A stretch of DNA of 64,000 nucleotides from Anticarsia gemmatalis (taxonomy: Eukaryota; Arthropoda; Insecta; Lepidoptera; Erebidae): assembly GCF_050436995.1 (NCBI RefSeq), contig NC_134764.1, positions 8,308,001 to 8,372,000 on the forward strand, given 5' to 3'. Numbering within the stretch: the first letter of the stretch is position 1; each line of letters starts with the position of its first letter. The position numbers and the translations under genes are program-made. Positions 12,252-24,802 of the stretch are shown here, one piece after another. The notes beneath the pieces are model-generated. The model was not told where the DNA came from. It was given only the letters and a program-made list of their open reading frames with translations, and searched no databases.

Positions 12252-12635
12252 CGTAGACAAAAGACTCTTTTGACTTGGATATGGAGACACTGGTAAGGTA
12301 ACTTTAACACCGGCAAAGTACATCTCTCTACTAGGCGAAGGTTTGGTTTCCACTTCTGCAGTTTTACCATTGTTTTCTTCAAATATATCTTTCTTCTTAA
12401 CATTTTTAATTTTTTCATCTTCTTTGAGCGTGTCTTTAGGAGCAAATAAGGCGTTTATAGCTTGTTTTTTAACAATTACTTCAGGTAAATCTTTAAGGTT
12501 CAGTTCTTTCGCTTCCTCAGAGTCATCGTCACTACTTAATGCTATTACCTCGTTTTTGGGACCTTTCAACGCTGTTACAGAACACTCAGACACGTTAAAA
12601 CTATCATCATCGTCAGATATCTCGTAACATTCCAT
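12252..12635 (-). CDS. BRIP1: FANCJ/BRIP1-like DEAH helicase, coding exon 1 (N-terminus)
   Basis: Encodes residues 1-128, starting MECYEISDDDD. Residues 107-122 (YFAGVKVTLPVSPYPS) match the GGVK...YPSQ segment that opens the FANCJ helicase core; the glutamine of YPSQ contacts adenine in this superfamily. Before it lies an extension of about 100 residues, acidic and lysine-rich and likely disordered. Vertebrate FANCJ begins only a few residues before this core, so the extension is specific to this lineage or to insects. Residues 30-36 (VIALSSD, then DDSEE) fit a SUMO-interaction motif. The ATG is the first in frame, 37-50 bp downstream of an E2F-like site. Expected role: nuclear DNA repair and replication-fork helicase. 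RTEL1 is less likely because the ALAWQQ context fits FANCJ better. Confidence 0.82.
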
Positions 12636-12730
12636 TATTATGATTTAAAACACTACCAAAACAAACAGATACTGCGTTCCCGCGCTTTACAAATTCACTG
12701 CTGTTCCCGACTCGGCACTGATAATTCACT
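12636..12730 (-). promoter_or_regulatory. BRIP1: Proximal promoter/5' UTR of the FANCJ-like gene with E2F-like site
   Basis: On the minus strand this short region upstream of the ATG contains GCGCGGGAACGC (TTCCCGCG at 12677-12684 on the plus strand), close to the E2F/DP consensus TTTSSCGC. No TATA box is obvious. E2F control would suit a replication/repair gene; this is inference from one motif. Confidence 0.35.
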
Positions 12731-14520
12731 AAGATTACTGCTTTTGTTTTAATTGCAGTTCGGTCTTCTTGGTTTCATACATATCAAACATGCACAAACA
12801 GGAAATTCTAACATGTCTTGTATAAAAATAAAACCGATGATAACAGCTGAGAGTATTCATAAATTGTCAATGTCAAAATGACAGCGTGTCAAGATCCATA
12901 GACTCGGCGAGCTTTTTTAAGCATGTTTTGAGGTTAGAGTGGGATAAATATACCGTTTCACAACGCCAAAAAAAGAGAGATCGATTATTATTTTTGACAC
13001 TAAACTTGCTGTGGCGGATTCTGGTTCTGTTTGTTGATTTGACAGCTCTCCGCGTCCCGGCTTCAAGAAAATGTACCGAACCGACTTCGTTTGTATGTTT
13101 GTTCCGTTTTTTCGTAAAAACAGCCAAACGATTTGCACGAAATTATGCATAATAAATGACCCGGAGTAAGTCTTACGACGGCCATAAGTTGGTAAGAAGA
13201 TCATATAAATGTTTTGTTCAACGACTTAAATTTAATAAAACAATGCTATTTACTAGAATACATATTATTTACGAAAACAAACACTTGTACAAGTTTTATT
13301 AGCACAAACATTACGATAAACTGTTACTTCAAATATATATTTTTTCGCATTGGTCTTACTACTGACCAATATTTTGTGTTATTCATTTTTTTTCATGCAG
13401 TTGTTGATGGTCGATTACCTGGAATAAAAAACGGGTTTGGTTGAATTTAATTTTTTTATTAAAGCTCACATTTATAATCACCAGGGCTCTCGTAGATCAT
13501 TGATACTATTATGAAATTTACACTTATCTCCATACATATTATATTATGTATATTATGTAGTAATTACATTACTGTACAAACCCAAAGCGCATTTAATCTC
13601 AAGATTTACCAATATCGCCCGAAATAATGTAGGTATGGTTCTATAATACAGAATTTTTGCTATACCTACGAATTTGTATTTAAAAAAAAAAAAAAATTTC
13701 GCCTCATAACAAACTGACTCTCTAACAAAAGTAACATGCTACTTGCCTTGATTCAGTAATATAAGTAATCAGGTAAGTATACTTACTTAGTTCGAATAAA
13801 TTAGTATTTTTTTGACAGTAGGAACATTTCTTTCTCTTCTTTTTTTTATTTTAACTTAGTCTCCTCATTCTTTTGGTGTGTTAAAAATGAATGACATCAA
13901 AGAAAGTGCTACTGCCCAACCCAACCAGCACATTTTTATAATTTTTTGTTTAATATTTTTTTTACTTTTAATAATTTTGTATAAATTGGTGAAAGGATGA
14001 AATGTTTCTGACAAATTACAAGTTTTGTTTTTTCTTCATATTTCCACGGTTTTTTCGGAAGTGGCCTGTACCTGTGGCCTGTACAAAGCTTGGTATATTT
14101 TTAAGAAGATTTACTGAAAAAGAGTAATTAATACTTACAAGTGAGATTAAATTAAAAAAAAAACTTATGTATTCTTCTTGGAGAACTCTATGACAATGTT
14201 CTGCCCGGACCCAAACTGCGATATGTGTTACTAAATAATGGTAGGTAATAGCAACATTACAATGAAATTTTCAACTAATTATCAATATTATCTATATCTT
14301 TCATAGGTACCTAGGAAATATTTGGAAAACTTTAATTCTAACTGAGTTTATGTACTTATTTATTGATGAAATCGAAAATATTAAGAAAACATGTAGGTAT
14401 ATACCGTGCTGCCTACAGTGCCTACCTATTGATTAGGGTACCTACTTTTAGAGTTTATCAAGAACAGTAAAACGTAGGGCGATAATGGAGAAATGTGTAA
14501 CATATTGCACTTTGTAAAGA
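12731..14520. other. Non-coding, nothing recognised
   Basis: AT-rich sequence with homopolymer runs (for example A-rich at 13680-13696). Short overlapping frames on both strands at 12873-13204 have no recognisable domain and no coding bias. No RNA gene or clear repeat was seen. Confidence 0.45.
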
Positions 14521-14524
14521 TTAT

Positions 14525-14895
14525 ATATTCGCTTAGCCTTTGTTCCAAACTATGTTGGAGTCGGCTTCCAGTCTCACCGGATGCAGCTGGATACCAGTGT
14601 TTTACATGGAGCGACTGCCTATCTGACCTCCACAACCCAATTACTTAGGTATTAACACGATACCCTTCGGTAAGACTGGTTGTCAGACTTTCAAGCTTCT
14701 GACTACTGTTAACGACTGTCAAAGATCTTCGAAAATGACAGCCGGGACCCACAATTTAACGTGCCTTCCGAAACACGGAGGAACTCGATATGTATAAGAT
14801 GGTCACCCATCCACGGAACAACCTCGGCAAGCGTAGCTTAACCTCAGAGATCGATCCGTGCGGCTGTTGTTAACTAAGCCACGAGCTCCTCTTTG
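14525..14895 (+). repeat. Interspersed repeat family R1, longest copy
   Basis: Starts around ATGTTGGAGTCGGCTTCCAG, passes GGAGCGACTGCCTATCTGAC and ACGATACCCTTCGGTAAGAC, and ends near the AACGTGCCTTCCGAAACACG block. The same sequence recurs at 34303-34560 (minus), 36980-37085 (plus) and 62443-62580 (minus). It is non-coding here. Probably the 3' part of a retrotransposon or a SINE; class not assigned. Confidence 0.7.
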
Positions 14896-17060
14896 TAAAG
14901 ATTAAAGATGACAATTACCTACCTACTTGTTAAGTGAATTGATCAAAATTACAAGAGTGCTTGTACTATACATATGTATCTATTGGTACGTTAATAAAAA
15001 TGCATAAATGTATTTTATCGTTCACCCACCATTAACGCTCTGGGTATTAGTCAAAGTGTCTGGCTGTATAGGGTGTTGCTGTTGCGTTTCGCAACTCCCG
15101 CCAAAATTTCGGCGCCATTACACGAGTGAGTTGTCAGCAGAGGTTATGGCGCGTTATAATTTGGTTTATAACCCGACACTACGATATTCAGCCAATGCAA
15201 TTAGTGAATATGTCACGTTTCTTCCATTTAATTTGGAGATATTTTATTTTATCAGGAAAAAAATTGGGTAGTGAAATAATTTTTCGTTCGATTTGGTCTT
15301 CAAATTTGCAAAAAAATTGCAATGAAATTATAGTATTTTTACTGCCTTTTATTTACCAAATTATTGCCTCATGTCATACTATTTAAGCAATGAGACATAA
15401 CAATGGATGGATAGATGACACCATGAACCACCATAATCATTATTAAACCAATTTACACATAGGTACCTATGTGTAGATACTCGTTACGTTAAGTACCTAT
15501 CTTGTACTTAGTACCAAGATTACTACTGATACCCAATTCTTTGAATGACACATGCGACATTTTTCTACAGATAATAATATAAATGGGAAGCCCAATAAAA
15601 TAATAAATGCATAAACAATGTTAAAGAGAACGATTGTGTAGGGATGTCACCCCATTTTTCGGGCCATTCAACAGTTTACGTCCGCATTTTAATACGATTC
15701 CTACAAATTGGTAGATGTCATAAATTACAGAGTGAAGACGCACACCGTGTTCCCCTCGCCACGACGCCGGGTTACGTTCATAATACGATATCAACTGGAT
15801 ACTAGCAACAATATTGGAATTACTTTTACATAGATACCTACTGTCTTACAGCCAGTTTTTTTCATAAAAAGTAACAGCAGGGGTAAAATAAAAGTTTCAG
15901 TCAAAGTTGTTCATGACAAATTTTAATTATTTTTCAATTTTACTCAGGCTGTTGCTTTTCATGAAGAAACTGACCGCTGCTAGGAAATGTCGTATAATCT
16001 CTGGTTTTTTTATACAGCCCAGGGTTTTGTTATTTTAAATCAATTTTATATAACTAATCAGAGCTTCGCTACTGGTTGAAGGCCAGTTTTACTGCATTTT
16101 GGAGGAAAAATACCCCACTTTGCTATCAATAGGACAGTCACCAATAATTATATTGTTTTCTTCAGTAAAAAGTATCTGCAATCTTTATCAGATACCTTTG
16201 AAACGTGAATAAAACATGTCGTCTCGAACATTAGATGTTTTAGACACTTTCATCACCATCAAAAGATTTAGGAAGCAATATTTCTAGCAAAAAGAACAAT
16301 AACAATACTATTTTGTAAACAGTCAACATTTGGGTACGTGTCGTGATCTCGGGACAGTAGTGCGTCCCTCCCAATTATTGACATGCTTTATTGCTTGCGT
16401 ATCTGAGGCGCGCTTTTATCAACGTATGTCGCTCCAACCGATACCACTACCAAAATAAACAGACAAACAGCTACACAAACATCAACCTTATTACCTTGTA
16501 ATAAAATCTACGTATTATACCTTTTATAGTCGTTGTTATTTCTACTTAATTTGATGGCAAAACTTTCGGTATCGAGCTCATTTATACTTCTAAACATTAT
16601 CAGTTGGGGTTCGCGCGGATTCGACGGCCAATGGCCGCTCAAGATTGATATCTTAAAGTAAACATGCCACTGTGACTATTTGTTTACGTTTTATAGCATT
16701 TGGAGGATGATCATTTCGCTTTTGTTAATTTGATCGTTTATCTAGAGAATTGAACGTGTGATAAAACTTATGTGATTGTTAATTAATGTTTAAGACGCTA
16801 GAGCGATACTAGATTAGACATATTATGGTGACCATTTTCCTAGCAGGAGAGAGATCAAGAAATATAGTGAAAAGGTCGTCCGAAGGTAACTTTGCCTTAC
16901 AAATTCCCCCAACAATTTTTTCAACAGTTCTAGAAAATATTAAAAAATGTTAACCTTTTCTTGGCCCTATGCTCACATTGACGAAATCCCGGGATTTACA
17001 GTCGGAGCGTTAGGACATTCACAGAGTTACTATTATGTATTACTATTTGAATTTGTTTAT
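14896..17060. other. Non-coding, nothing firmly recognised
   Basis: Contains a CCCGCCAAAATTTCGGCGCC patch near 15090-15115 and a CCAAT-bearing GC patch near 16610-16650 (GATTCGACGGCCAATGGCCG). Neither has further support. No exon, RNA gene or complete element seen. Confidence 0.4.
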
Positions 17061-17066
17061 TTTGAA

Positions 17067-17273
17067 CTAGCTTTTACCCGCGACTTTGTCCGCCACCTGA
17101 ATTTTCCCATGGGAATGCGTCATTTTCCAGGGGTAAAAAGTAGCCTATGTTCTTTTTGGGTATCAAAATATCTCCATACCAATTTCATGCAAATTGGTTT
17201 AGTAGTTTAGGCGTGATTGAGTAACAGACAGACAGACAGAGTTACTTTCACATTTATAATATTAAAGTATGGA
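17067..17273 (-). mobile_element. Non-autonomous Helitron-type element (subfamily A, Lep1-like)
   Basis: On the minus strand it runs from TCCATACTTTAATATTATAA, through GACAGACAGACAGA on the plus strand (GTCT repeat), to GGTAAAAGCTAG, a complete element of 207 bp ending in CTAG with T next. This matches the Lep1-like short Helitron family of Lepidoptera, with a variable microsatellite inside. It encodes no protein. Confidence 0.8.
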
Positions 17274-17399
17274 TTTATACCGACACCTAAATTACTAAAG
17301 CAAAGTTCTCTTCAACCTTACGTTTCTAGTAACGCAATTTGTGCAAATGTTATTTTTTCAATTATATTATTGACATTAGCAGTATTCCTGCGTGTGACC

Positions 17400-17510
17400 G
17401 CGCTCGTCCGCCGCTCAGTTCAGCAATCACTCGATTCAGTTTGCGCGGCCGTGCGTTATAAATCGACTAAGCTACCCTCAGTCGGACCGTAGTGTTGGCT
17501 AGTGTACCGT
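17400..17510 (+). promoter_or_regulatory. Promoter-like GC-rich patch
   Basis: A GC-rich stretch holds arthropod-initiator words TCAGT (about 17415, 17435 and 17478) and a TATAAA at 17457-17462. The TATA-to-initiator distance (about 23 bp to A17480) is shorter than usual. No coding exon follows, so it may be a non-coding or alternative first exon, or a chance match. Confidence 0.25.
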
Positions 17511-20500
17511 GAACTCGACTAATTTCTTTGTTGTTAGGCACACGCATCGTGTTTCTAATCAGACGCTTCCTTAGCGTATAATTTTTGAAAATGGAACATT
17601 AAAAAAAAAATGCATTACTGCTCTATGAATTTTGTATGTTTAGAAGTTTAGCAAAGATGGAGGCATCACTTGACTTACACTACTGAGTACTAGCCAGTAG
17701 GGATCGGGACCGTATGATATAATTCGTCGCAGAAGAGCAACATCAACCTACAAATTATATCTCGTATTATTATAAATTCTGACACGTGAACACAGCGTCA
17801 GAAGCAAATAAAGTATAGTCACAAACTGGACGCAAACTTTTCATATACCTTATTTTACCGAACCCAAAGTAGTCATTCTTCACCAACCTAACTGGTACTG
17901 TTACCAGTGAAAACTTAGTAGAATTGGTTTACTACTATGGAAACAAAGTAACCCCAACGAAGTTTAGCTTGTTGGTAACATGTCGCCGTGTCCCCTCGAG
18001 CCGACGCCTGTTCCTGACATACGCGCTGCACAATAATCGTTTAGCTTGACCGAACATGGGTAATTCGTTACCATGCCTTCTTACGAATGCAGGTGACGTT
18101 TCTATATATAGAAATAATAATTCAACAATAATATGTTTAACTGATTTGTATATAAGAACAAAATTTATTAACGAGAGATTATAACATACTTTTAATATTA
18201 TACAAAACTAAACTATAAATAACTTTTAACATTAAACTAAACTAAACTAGAAATAATGAACAAAAAACAAAATATTTACAATTATACAATATATTTACAA
18301 TATAAAAGTAGAATTAGTAATTTGTATATTGTAAAAGAGTCTAATTTTATTTTATCACTACCTTCTTGCTTGAGACTTGCCACTTAGAAAAATCATCGGG
18401 TTAAAGTTTAGTAATCCTATGTTGTTCTGTTAATTCAAGTTGTGGACTACCCATATGTGTGTACCAAAATCTATTTAGTCGTTTTTGAGTAAAAGAGTAA
18501 CATGTGAACAATCATCTTCTCATGCTGTCGCAGTATTTGTGGGAAAGGTTTGGTAAAATTTCTTTACGACGTGATAAGAAGGAAATAATACAATAATTAT
18601 AAACGTGTTATTTATATACTATTACACTTCTACAACTAAACAGCTGAACTAATTTTGATTACATTTAGCGTGGTAAAATTGTGATAAGTTCGTGCAAAAG
18701 AGAAATATTTATGCTTTCAATTTTATTTTATTCTAATCGAGACATACGAACTCTTAAAAGTCTGAAATAAAAGATTATTTATTCGACAACGATGTCAACC
18801 CGTACTGAAAGTCAAGCCTTACAAAAAATGCTGTGTACTGTGCCATAAACACCTCTTTACCACCAAGCAATGTACTAAGTCGTTCAGTGTGATCTTAAAC
18901 AGCAATGTCCAAGTTTTTACCCGTGTTCTCACTCGGAAACTATTCCAAAGATTTAACAGCCATCGCCCACAACGGGTATAATATACCGCGGGAAAAGAAA
19001 CGGCAAAAACTAGTAGAGCGACTGCAATGTAGCAACGACAGTTCCTAGTAGTGCTAATGTAATGTAACTATGCTGCTGAGGCTCAAAATATGTTGTACAC
19101 CGAGGTGGTAGACCTGTGGTCGCGATGATAGCGGCCGATGGAGCGACTAGCGATTTATCGTTCGTTATTTGTTTGGTAAATAAAGGATTCATAATCATAA
19201 TGAAGCCTTAACCATAGGTATGTATTAATTTTCATAAACTTTATGATAGAGCACTCACTTGTTTGAATAAGTGCGAATTAGCAAAAATAGCCCTATAGGG
19301 TCCAGCTCACCACCGATTACAAGAGACTAAGATTGTGTGTACTTCATACACTTGCCTATATACCTAACAGGCTTGTTATAATAAAATGAAACATCGTGAT
19401 ATTTACTGAGGGATTTGCATTACAGTGCAGTGATATATAAACAATAGAAAAAAGGTGATCCAAGTTTTTCAACTATTTTCAAGGCAAATTTCAAGGAAAT
19501 TCTTCTATATACCCATAAAATCTCCCCGAAAATAATATCTTTCTATTTGTGAAAACCGCATGAAATTCCTTTCGATTGTATGGATTAACCCTATCGAAGT
19601 AGCCTTCTAAAGTATTGGTAGTCATGAAAATAAGGGCTTAACGTTTTGAGATAATTATTTAAAGAAAGAGAACAGTATTTTATAAAACGCTTAAGAATAA
19701 TTAATTCGCTGTTATGCATCAGTGAGACCACCGCCTTATGGAGGTGGTTGCACCTGCTCTCAACCCTGTAGGTCGGCGATAGCTATCGTAATAGATAACA
19801 TACTTTTTATACCTGTTATAATTATCTTTATTTGGTCACCCCGTCACACGAACATTCACGGATCATTGGATAAAAAAACGTTGATAGTGTAAAAGTGTCG
19901 CTTGTGACTTTTTAATTATTTACGAAATGATAGGTTAATAAATGAAATTGTGTCTTAATGATGTTTACCTATTATGGGTTAGTTTATAGTCTGTATTGTG
20001 TATTAACTAGTATAATAACACGTTTTTTGTAGATCCGTGACATGTAATTATAAAAGCTATGTAATACTCGCCAACCTACACAATTTACAGAACGTTTCGT
20101 AAAAACTGTCATCGTCTTTTAGCCGCGGGAAAAATCATTTTGAAAAAGTAAAATAATAAATTTTACCTACTACTGTGACACTGCTGGGCAAGTGTCTCCT
20201 CCCGTAATGAGGGAGGGGTTAGGCCTTGAGTCTACATAACTACGAAATATCATAGGTGTGATAACGCAAGCAAAATGTTATAAATACAATCATAAATAAT
20301 ATCACGCCTTTTCCCCATAGCGATAGGCACTAAGCAGAGACCAAAGATTTGGTACGATTTGGACTTGCACAAAATTTCATTTTCGTAGGTATAATATTAA
20401 CTAAGTATCTATATTATTCACGTAGGCAGTTAGTTTTAAAACGACTGGCAAAAGAATAGTTTCGTGCACGGAACATCACCCCTCACATTAGGCATAATAG

Positions 20501-22130
20501 CTGATGCGTTTGCCTCATTTAAAAAAACAAAAACTCCGCGACACTGACAGACATAGCTCGTTAGACGGTGACACGAAATTTTTCATTTTTCACCAACTTT
20601 TCCTATTTTGAATTATTAAAGCTGTTTTTTTTTTCTAAATATGTATTAGTGTTGGGTTGTTTATGTGTTGTTATCGATAATTTAGTCGATTATTTTGAGA
20701 TTTTTTGTTGAAAAAAAAGACCTAAATTGATGAACGTAGGTATTTCCAAAAAAAATTGTGGGTACCCAATTTGTGGATTAAACTTAAAAGTGAAGCTTAT
20801 TTTAGAAAATTATGTTTAATAAAGAAAAACAAGTATCTTTGTTCCTGAATAGCCTTAAATCACAAAAATATTATGTAAGATTCTTACTTTTTAAAATCTA
20901 GGCAGAAGTTGTTTTACATAAAGAAGTATTAACCCACTATTAATTCAAAAAGACTACACTAAACCAAACCCATCGAATTCGACTAAACCAATAATGAAAT
21001 ATCGATAAAAAAATAAAACAATCGACTTATTTACGGGTATCGACATGGCACAAACGTCAAAAAGAACAGCGCCCCCTGGTGGCAGATAATCACATCGCCA
21101 TTATCCACCACCAGCCCGCTCACGCGACCTCCCAAACTTCCGAATAATCAGTTTATTTCGACAAAACTTCATCACATGTTGTTGATAGTATCTATTAGTT
21201 AACTTAGAACTTTTTTTGTATTGCAACAATCTCTTTTATTTGTATATGAGTTTTGTTTCCTGCTTGTAGAAAATCTGTTGTTTAGTTCCTCTTAGTTAAA
21301 TTCGGTTTCAGTTTATACCTTAAATTTGATTGCTAAAATTACGGCTCAATCGAGTAAAAAGGTAACAAATTAGCCTCAGAGAGACTAAACATTATATTGC
21401 AGCGATTACGTGAAATAATATTCATAAAATTAAAATCTAGACCTACAGTTAGTACATACAACTTTAATATTAATATCCACCAACAAACGCATTATACTAC
21501 GTGCAGTTATTGTCATCCAAAATAGGCCTCCCTTTCATATTCTTTATTTACCCACACCCACTCGATACAAAAGACAACATTTAAAATCAAATCCCAAACA
21601 AAGCGGACACGAATCGATATAAATTATTCGATAATCGATAGCGCAAGGACATTAATCGAATAGAATAGCTATGCGCCCACTGTATTATTCGATACAATTG
21701 CATGGGACAATGTGCTGTGCTTTGGATGGATAAATGAATGAGTTGAGAGGCGCCAAACAATGATATGACCGTAAGGTGGTCTGCTACCTATAGTAATGAA
21801 AGAGGATTAGGATATATACAATTTGGGAAACTGTTGAGACATTTTAGTTTGTTGTTAAATACATATAGCATCACGTCTGTTACCGTACAGGGTATAGTCA
21901 GAGGTGTATGAAATACAACCGCGTATCACCAATGTAATTTTAGTCCTATTTTACAGTGAGTCAGCCTATTGTGCCACATACTTATTATACCTACCTACTG
22001 CGTAAAGAGCACGTTACCAAACCTGTAGGTGTTGCGTACGCGTCGCTCACTTAAGAAAATGAACGGTGACTATGTATAATGGTAGTTTGATTGTGATTAG
22101 TAAATTTTTAGTTGTCTTGTTATATTAATA
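17511..22130. other. Long non-coding stretch
   Basis: AT-rich, with an A-rich (TAAAC)n-like patch at 18205-18250, an RTE-like LINE tail at 20165-20245 and a scatter of ATCGAT words (20670-20690, 21000-21050, 21610-21665). No exon, RNA gene or complete transposon identified. Confidence 0.45.
20165..20245 (-). mobile_element. 3' end of an RTE-like LINE (fragment 3)
   Basis: Minus-strand reading gives LREETLAQQ followed by decay. Sequence around ACTGCTGGGCAAGTGTCTCC matches the tails at 1711-1800 and 2160-2245. Confidence 0.5.
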
Positions 22131-22154
22131 TTTTTTGTTTTTTTTATTAGCCCC

Positions 22155-22316
22155 TTATGTGTCCCACTGCTGGGCAAAGGCCTCCCCTCTTTCCTTCCAA
22201 ATCTGTCTGTCCTGTGCCAAGTTCCGCCACGATGGACCCGCAAATGCTGTTAAATCATCATGCCACCATCGTCGTGGTCGGCCTCGACAACGATGTCCAT
22301 CCATGTGTGGTGTCCA
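22155..22316 (-). pseudogene. C-terminus of a non-LTR retrotransposon reverse-transcriptase ORF
   Basis: A 53-codon open stretch on the minus strand, ending in a stop, contains GRPRRWWHDDL...WRNLAQDRQIW...GEAFAQQWDT. The GRP..RW.DD(L/I)...W...AQDR..W...EAFAQQW pattern is the C-terminal tail of RTE-like LINE polyproteins. The endonuclease and reverse transcriptase are missing, so it is a 5'-truncated dead insertion, which is the usual product of LINE retrotransposition. Its reading frame is still clean, so it is younger than the tails at 1.7, 2.2 and 20.2 kb. Confidence 0.8.
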
Positions 22317-22319
22317 TTA

Positions 22320-23720
22320 ATAATTAACAAAATAAATATTTTTTTAATTTCCTTTATCTAAAAACAACGACATCTTTAGCCGTGATGTGCAGTCTCACCG
22401 ACCATAATATAGGCCTCTGGACAAAGTTTGGAAAGGCCCTAAAACTTGTCCAGTTTACGTGTGACGCGTGGTCACAGCGTGTATGTATGTCCGTGACAAT
22501 GGCTGGTGTCACGCTGCCGTTATGTCCCTCAGTCACGGCACATCCATGCGTGACATTAACTTAATAAAAGGGGATCACACACTGACCAATTTTCTAACGA
22601 GAGCTAGTTCATTTGAAAAGTTAACTTTAGAATAAGTTGCAACTTTAATTTTGTCTTCCTCAAACCAATTTTTATTTCTTCCACGAAAGAGATCCAGGGT
22701 TATCTTATTTATAAGGCAGGACATTAGCGACGTTTCCAAGTTATAAGTGTATTAGAGCAATATATCGCTTATTCTAAGGAAAAATTGTGACGAAAACTTG
22801 TATGCTTGAGAGTTCTCCGACTTAGTTCTTCATAGGATACAAACTCGCACTTGTGGTGGACTCAAGACTAAACCCTTCTTCCATTCCGAGAGGAAACCCT
22901 TACTTAGCATTGGGACATACTAAGTTACAGTTATTACTTGTTAAGTTAACCAGAACTTGTCCAGAGATCGTAATACCAGCCGTTAATCTACATTAAACGA
23001 CAGGTGAAATCGCACAACATTCACTGATCGCGTATTAAAATGCTACAAAATTGACATATGTTAAACACAGTAATAATTCGGGATACGTGTCACTGCGAAA
23101 TATATCGTTTCCCATTTAATACGAAATCGACAGCATTCGAACGGAAGGGCATTAGTATCAGAATCGCATTACTCTTTGAACGACGGCGAACGCCTCATAA
23201 AATATTTCGCGGCCAGTTTAAGTAGAGCTCTCGATTTCCTTCGTAAAGTTCTTTAGGTCTTTTGGCATGTGAGGGTGCGGGAGGTCTTTTTATGTTGGTG
23301 TTGGATGGTCAATGTTCAATTGATATTAATGGCAGTACAACACCTGGTTCGCTCCTGGTCGCATAAGGCTTACATGCTAAATATAATTGAGTTGTATTTC
23401 TAAACGTTTGCTGTTAAATGCCATGTTCAGTACTTTTTTTACGACAATTTTTTTTTATAGGTTTGTAAGTGATGTTTTACTGAAAGGAGTGATGTTGTTT
23501 TTTGAAATGTGTGAATTCAGACATTATAAAGTTATTAGTCCACGTGCTTTAATTGTATTTATATTATATGGCAATTAAGGCGGACATACATATTATTATT
23601 AATTGCTAGCAAGTTATAGCGAAGCAGCGATGCACATTTTTCTTCAAAAATATAAGAAGTCAATAAATACTACTGCTACTAAAAAACACAGTTTTAACAT
23701 TGTTATTAAGTGTTATTTAA
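22320..23720. other. Non-coding, nothing recognised
   Basis: No exon, RNA gene or familiar repeat. A short frame around 22354-22564 is open on both strands without any recognisable domain. Confidence 0.4.
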
Positions 23721-23723
23721 CAG

Positions 23724-23788
23724 TCTAGCCTAGTCAAAATCGGGCTTGAATAACTTTCGCACTAGGTCGACCACATACTATTCATAAA
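23724..23788 (-). repeat. Fragment of repeat family R2
   Basis: The stretch GGGCTTGAATAACTTTCGCA and CTAGGTCGACCACATACTAT matches the end of the minus-strand R2 copy at 31840-31865 (GGCGGCTTGAACAACTTTGA). Only the terminal part remains. Confidence 0.5.
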
Positions 23789-23838
23789 AAACTATGTTCA
23801 TCCTAACTTTTAAACTTTCGCATTACATTATCCATACT

Positions 23839-24090
23839 TCCATACTAATATTATAAATGCGAAAGTAACTCTGTCTGTCTGTCTGCTACTCAATCACGCA
23901 TAAATTACTGAACTAATTTGCATGAAATTTGGTATGGAGATACTTTGATACCCGAGAAAGGACATAGGTGATATATCATCACCCTACGACCAAAAGGGGC
24001 AGAGTACCAGTAAAAAATGTTACAAAAACGGGGAAAAATTTCACCCATTCTCTCTTATTGGAGGCAAGCGAAGTTGCGCGGGTCAGCTAG
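23839..24090 (+). mobile_element. Chimeric non-autonomous Helitron-type element
   Basis: The first half (TCCATACTAATATTATAA, a GTCTGTCTGTCTG run, GATACCCGAGAAAGGACATA) is subfamily A. The second half (GGTGATATATCATCACCCTA to GCGCGGGTCAGCTAG) is subfamily B. The switch is at ATAGG, shared by both. It ends in CTAG followed by T, with the CGAAGTTGCG hairpin intact. Confidence 0.75.
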
Positions 24091-24802
24091 TATTATATAA
24101 TAATAGAATACGGGATAACGATGAACACGCATTTTTCTAATACCCGACGTTTCAACGCAGGTTACATTGCAGTCGCTAACAGTTTTTATCCATCGAAATC
24201 GTGAAAGATACCGATAGTATAGGTACTTAGCGACGCCATTACGATAATAGTATAACAGCTGATGCCTCTATCTACTATATAAAAATAAGTCGGGTTTTCC
24301 TTCCTGACGCTATAACTCCAGAACGCACGAACCGATTTCCACGGTTTTGGATTCGTTGGAAAGGTCTCGAGCTCCGCGAGGTTTATAGCAAAGAAAATTC
24401 AGGAAAAAATTCAACAGAAAGGCGAAAAAACAGAGAAAATCATTTTTCTCATACAGCGCCATCTCTGATACATAGCATGTACTACATACCAATATTTGTA
24501 TCGTATTTCTTTTAATATTTTTATTTGACAGCTACTCATTGTAGATGGTGCCGGTGCGTGATATATTGTTTGACAGAGAATTTCATGTGAAAAAACGGTA
24601 TTGTGTTCAAAAAAGTAAAAAATATAAGTTATTCGTTTCCTAACATTTTAATTGGAAACCAACAAATCAATTACGTGTATTGTGCAGATTTTTATTCGAT
24701 TTCAACAGCAGGCATTTTGTCTTTAAGGTGGTAAGTTAAACTGTGTAAATTATGTGGATCGTGCATTTGAGGTTAAATTCACTACTCTGTCCATAGTCCA
24801 AA

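Noticed and set aside
12873..13204. Overlapping short frames on both strands
   Set aside because: No domain on either strand and no conserved start or splice context.
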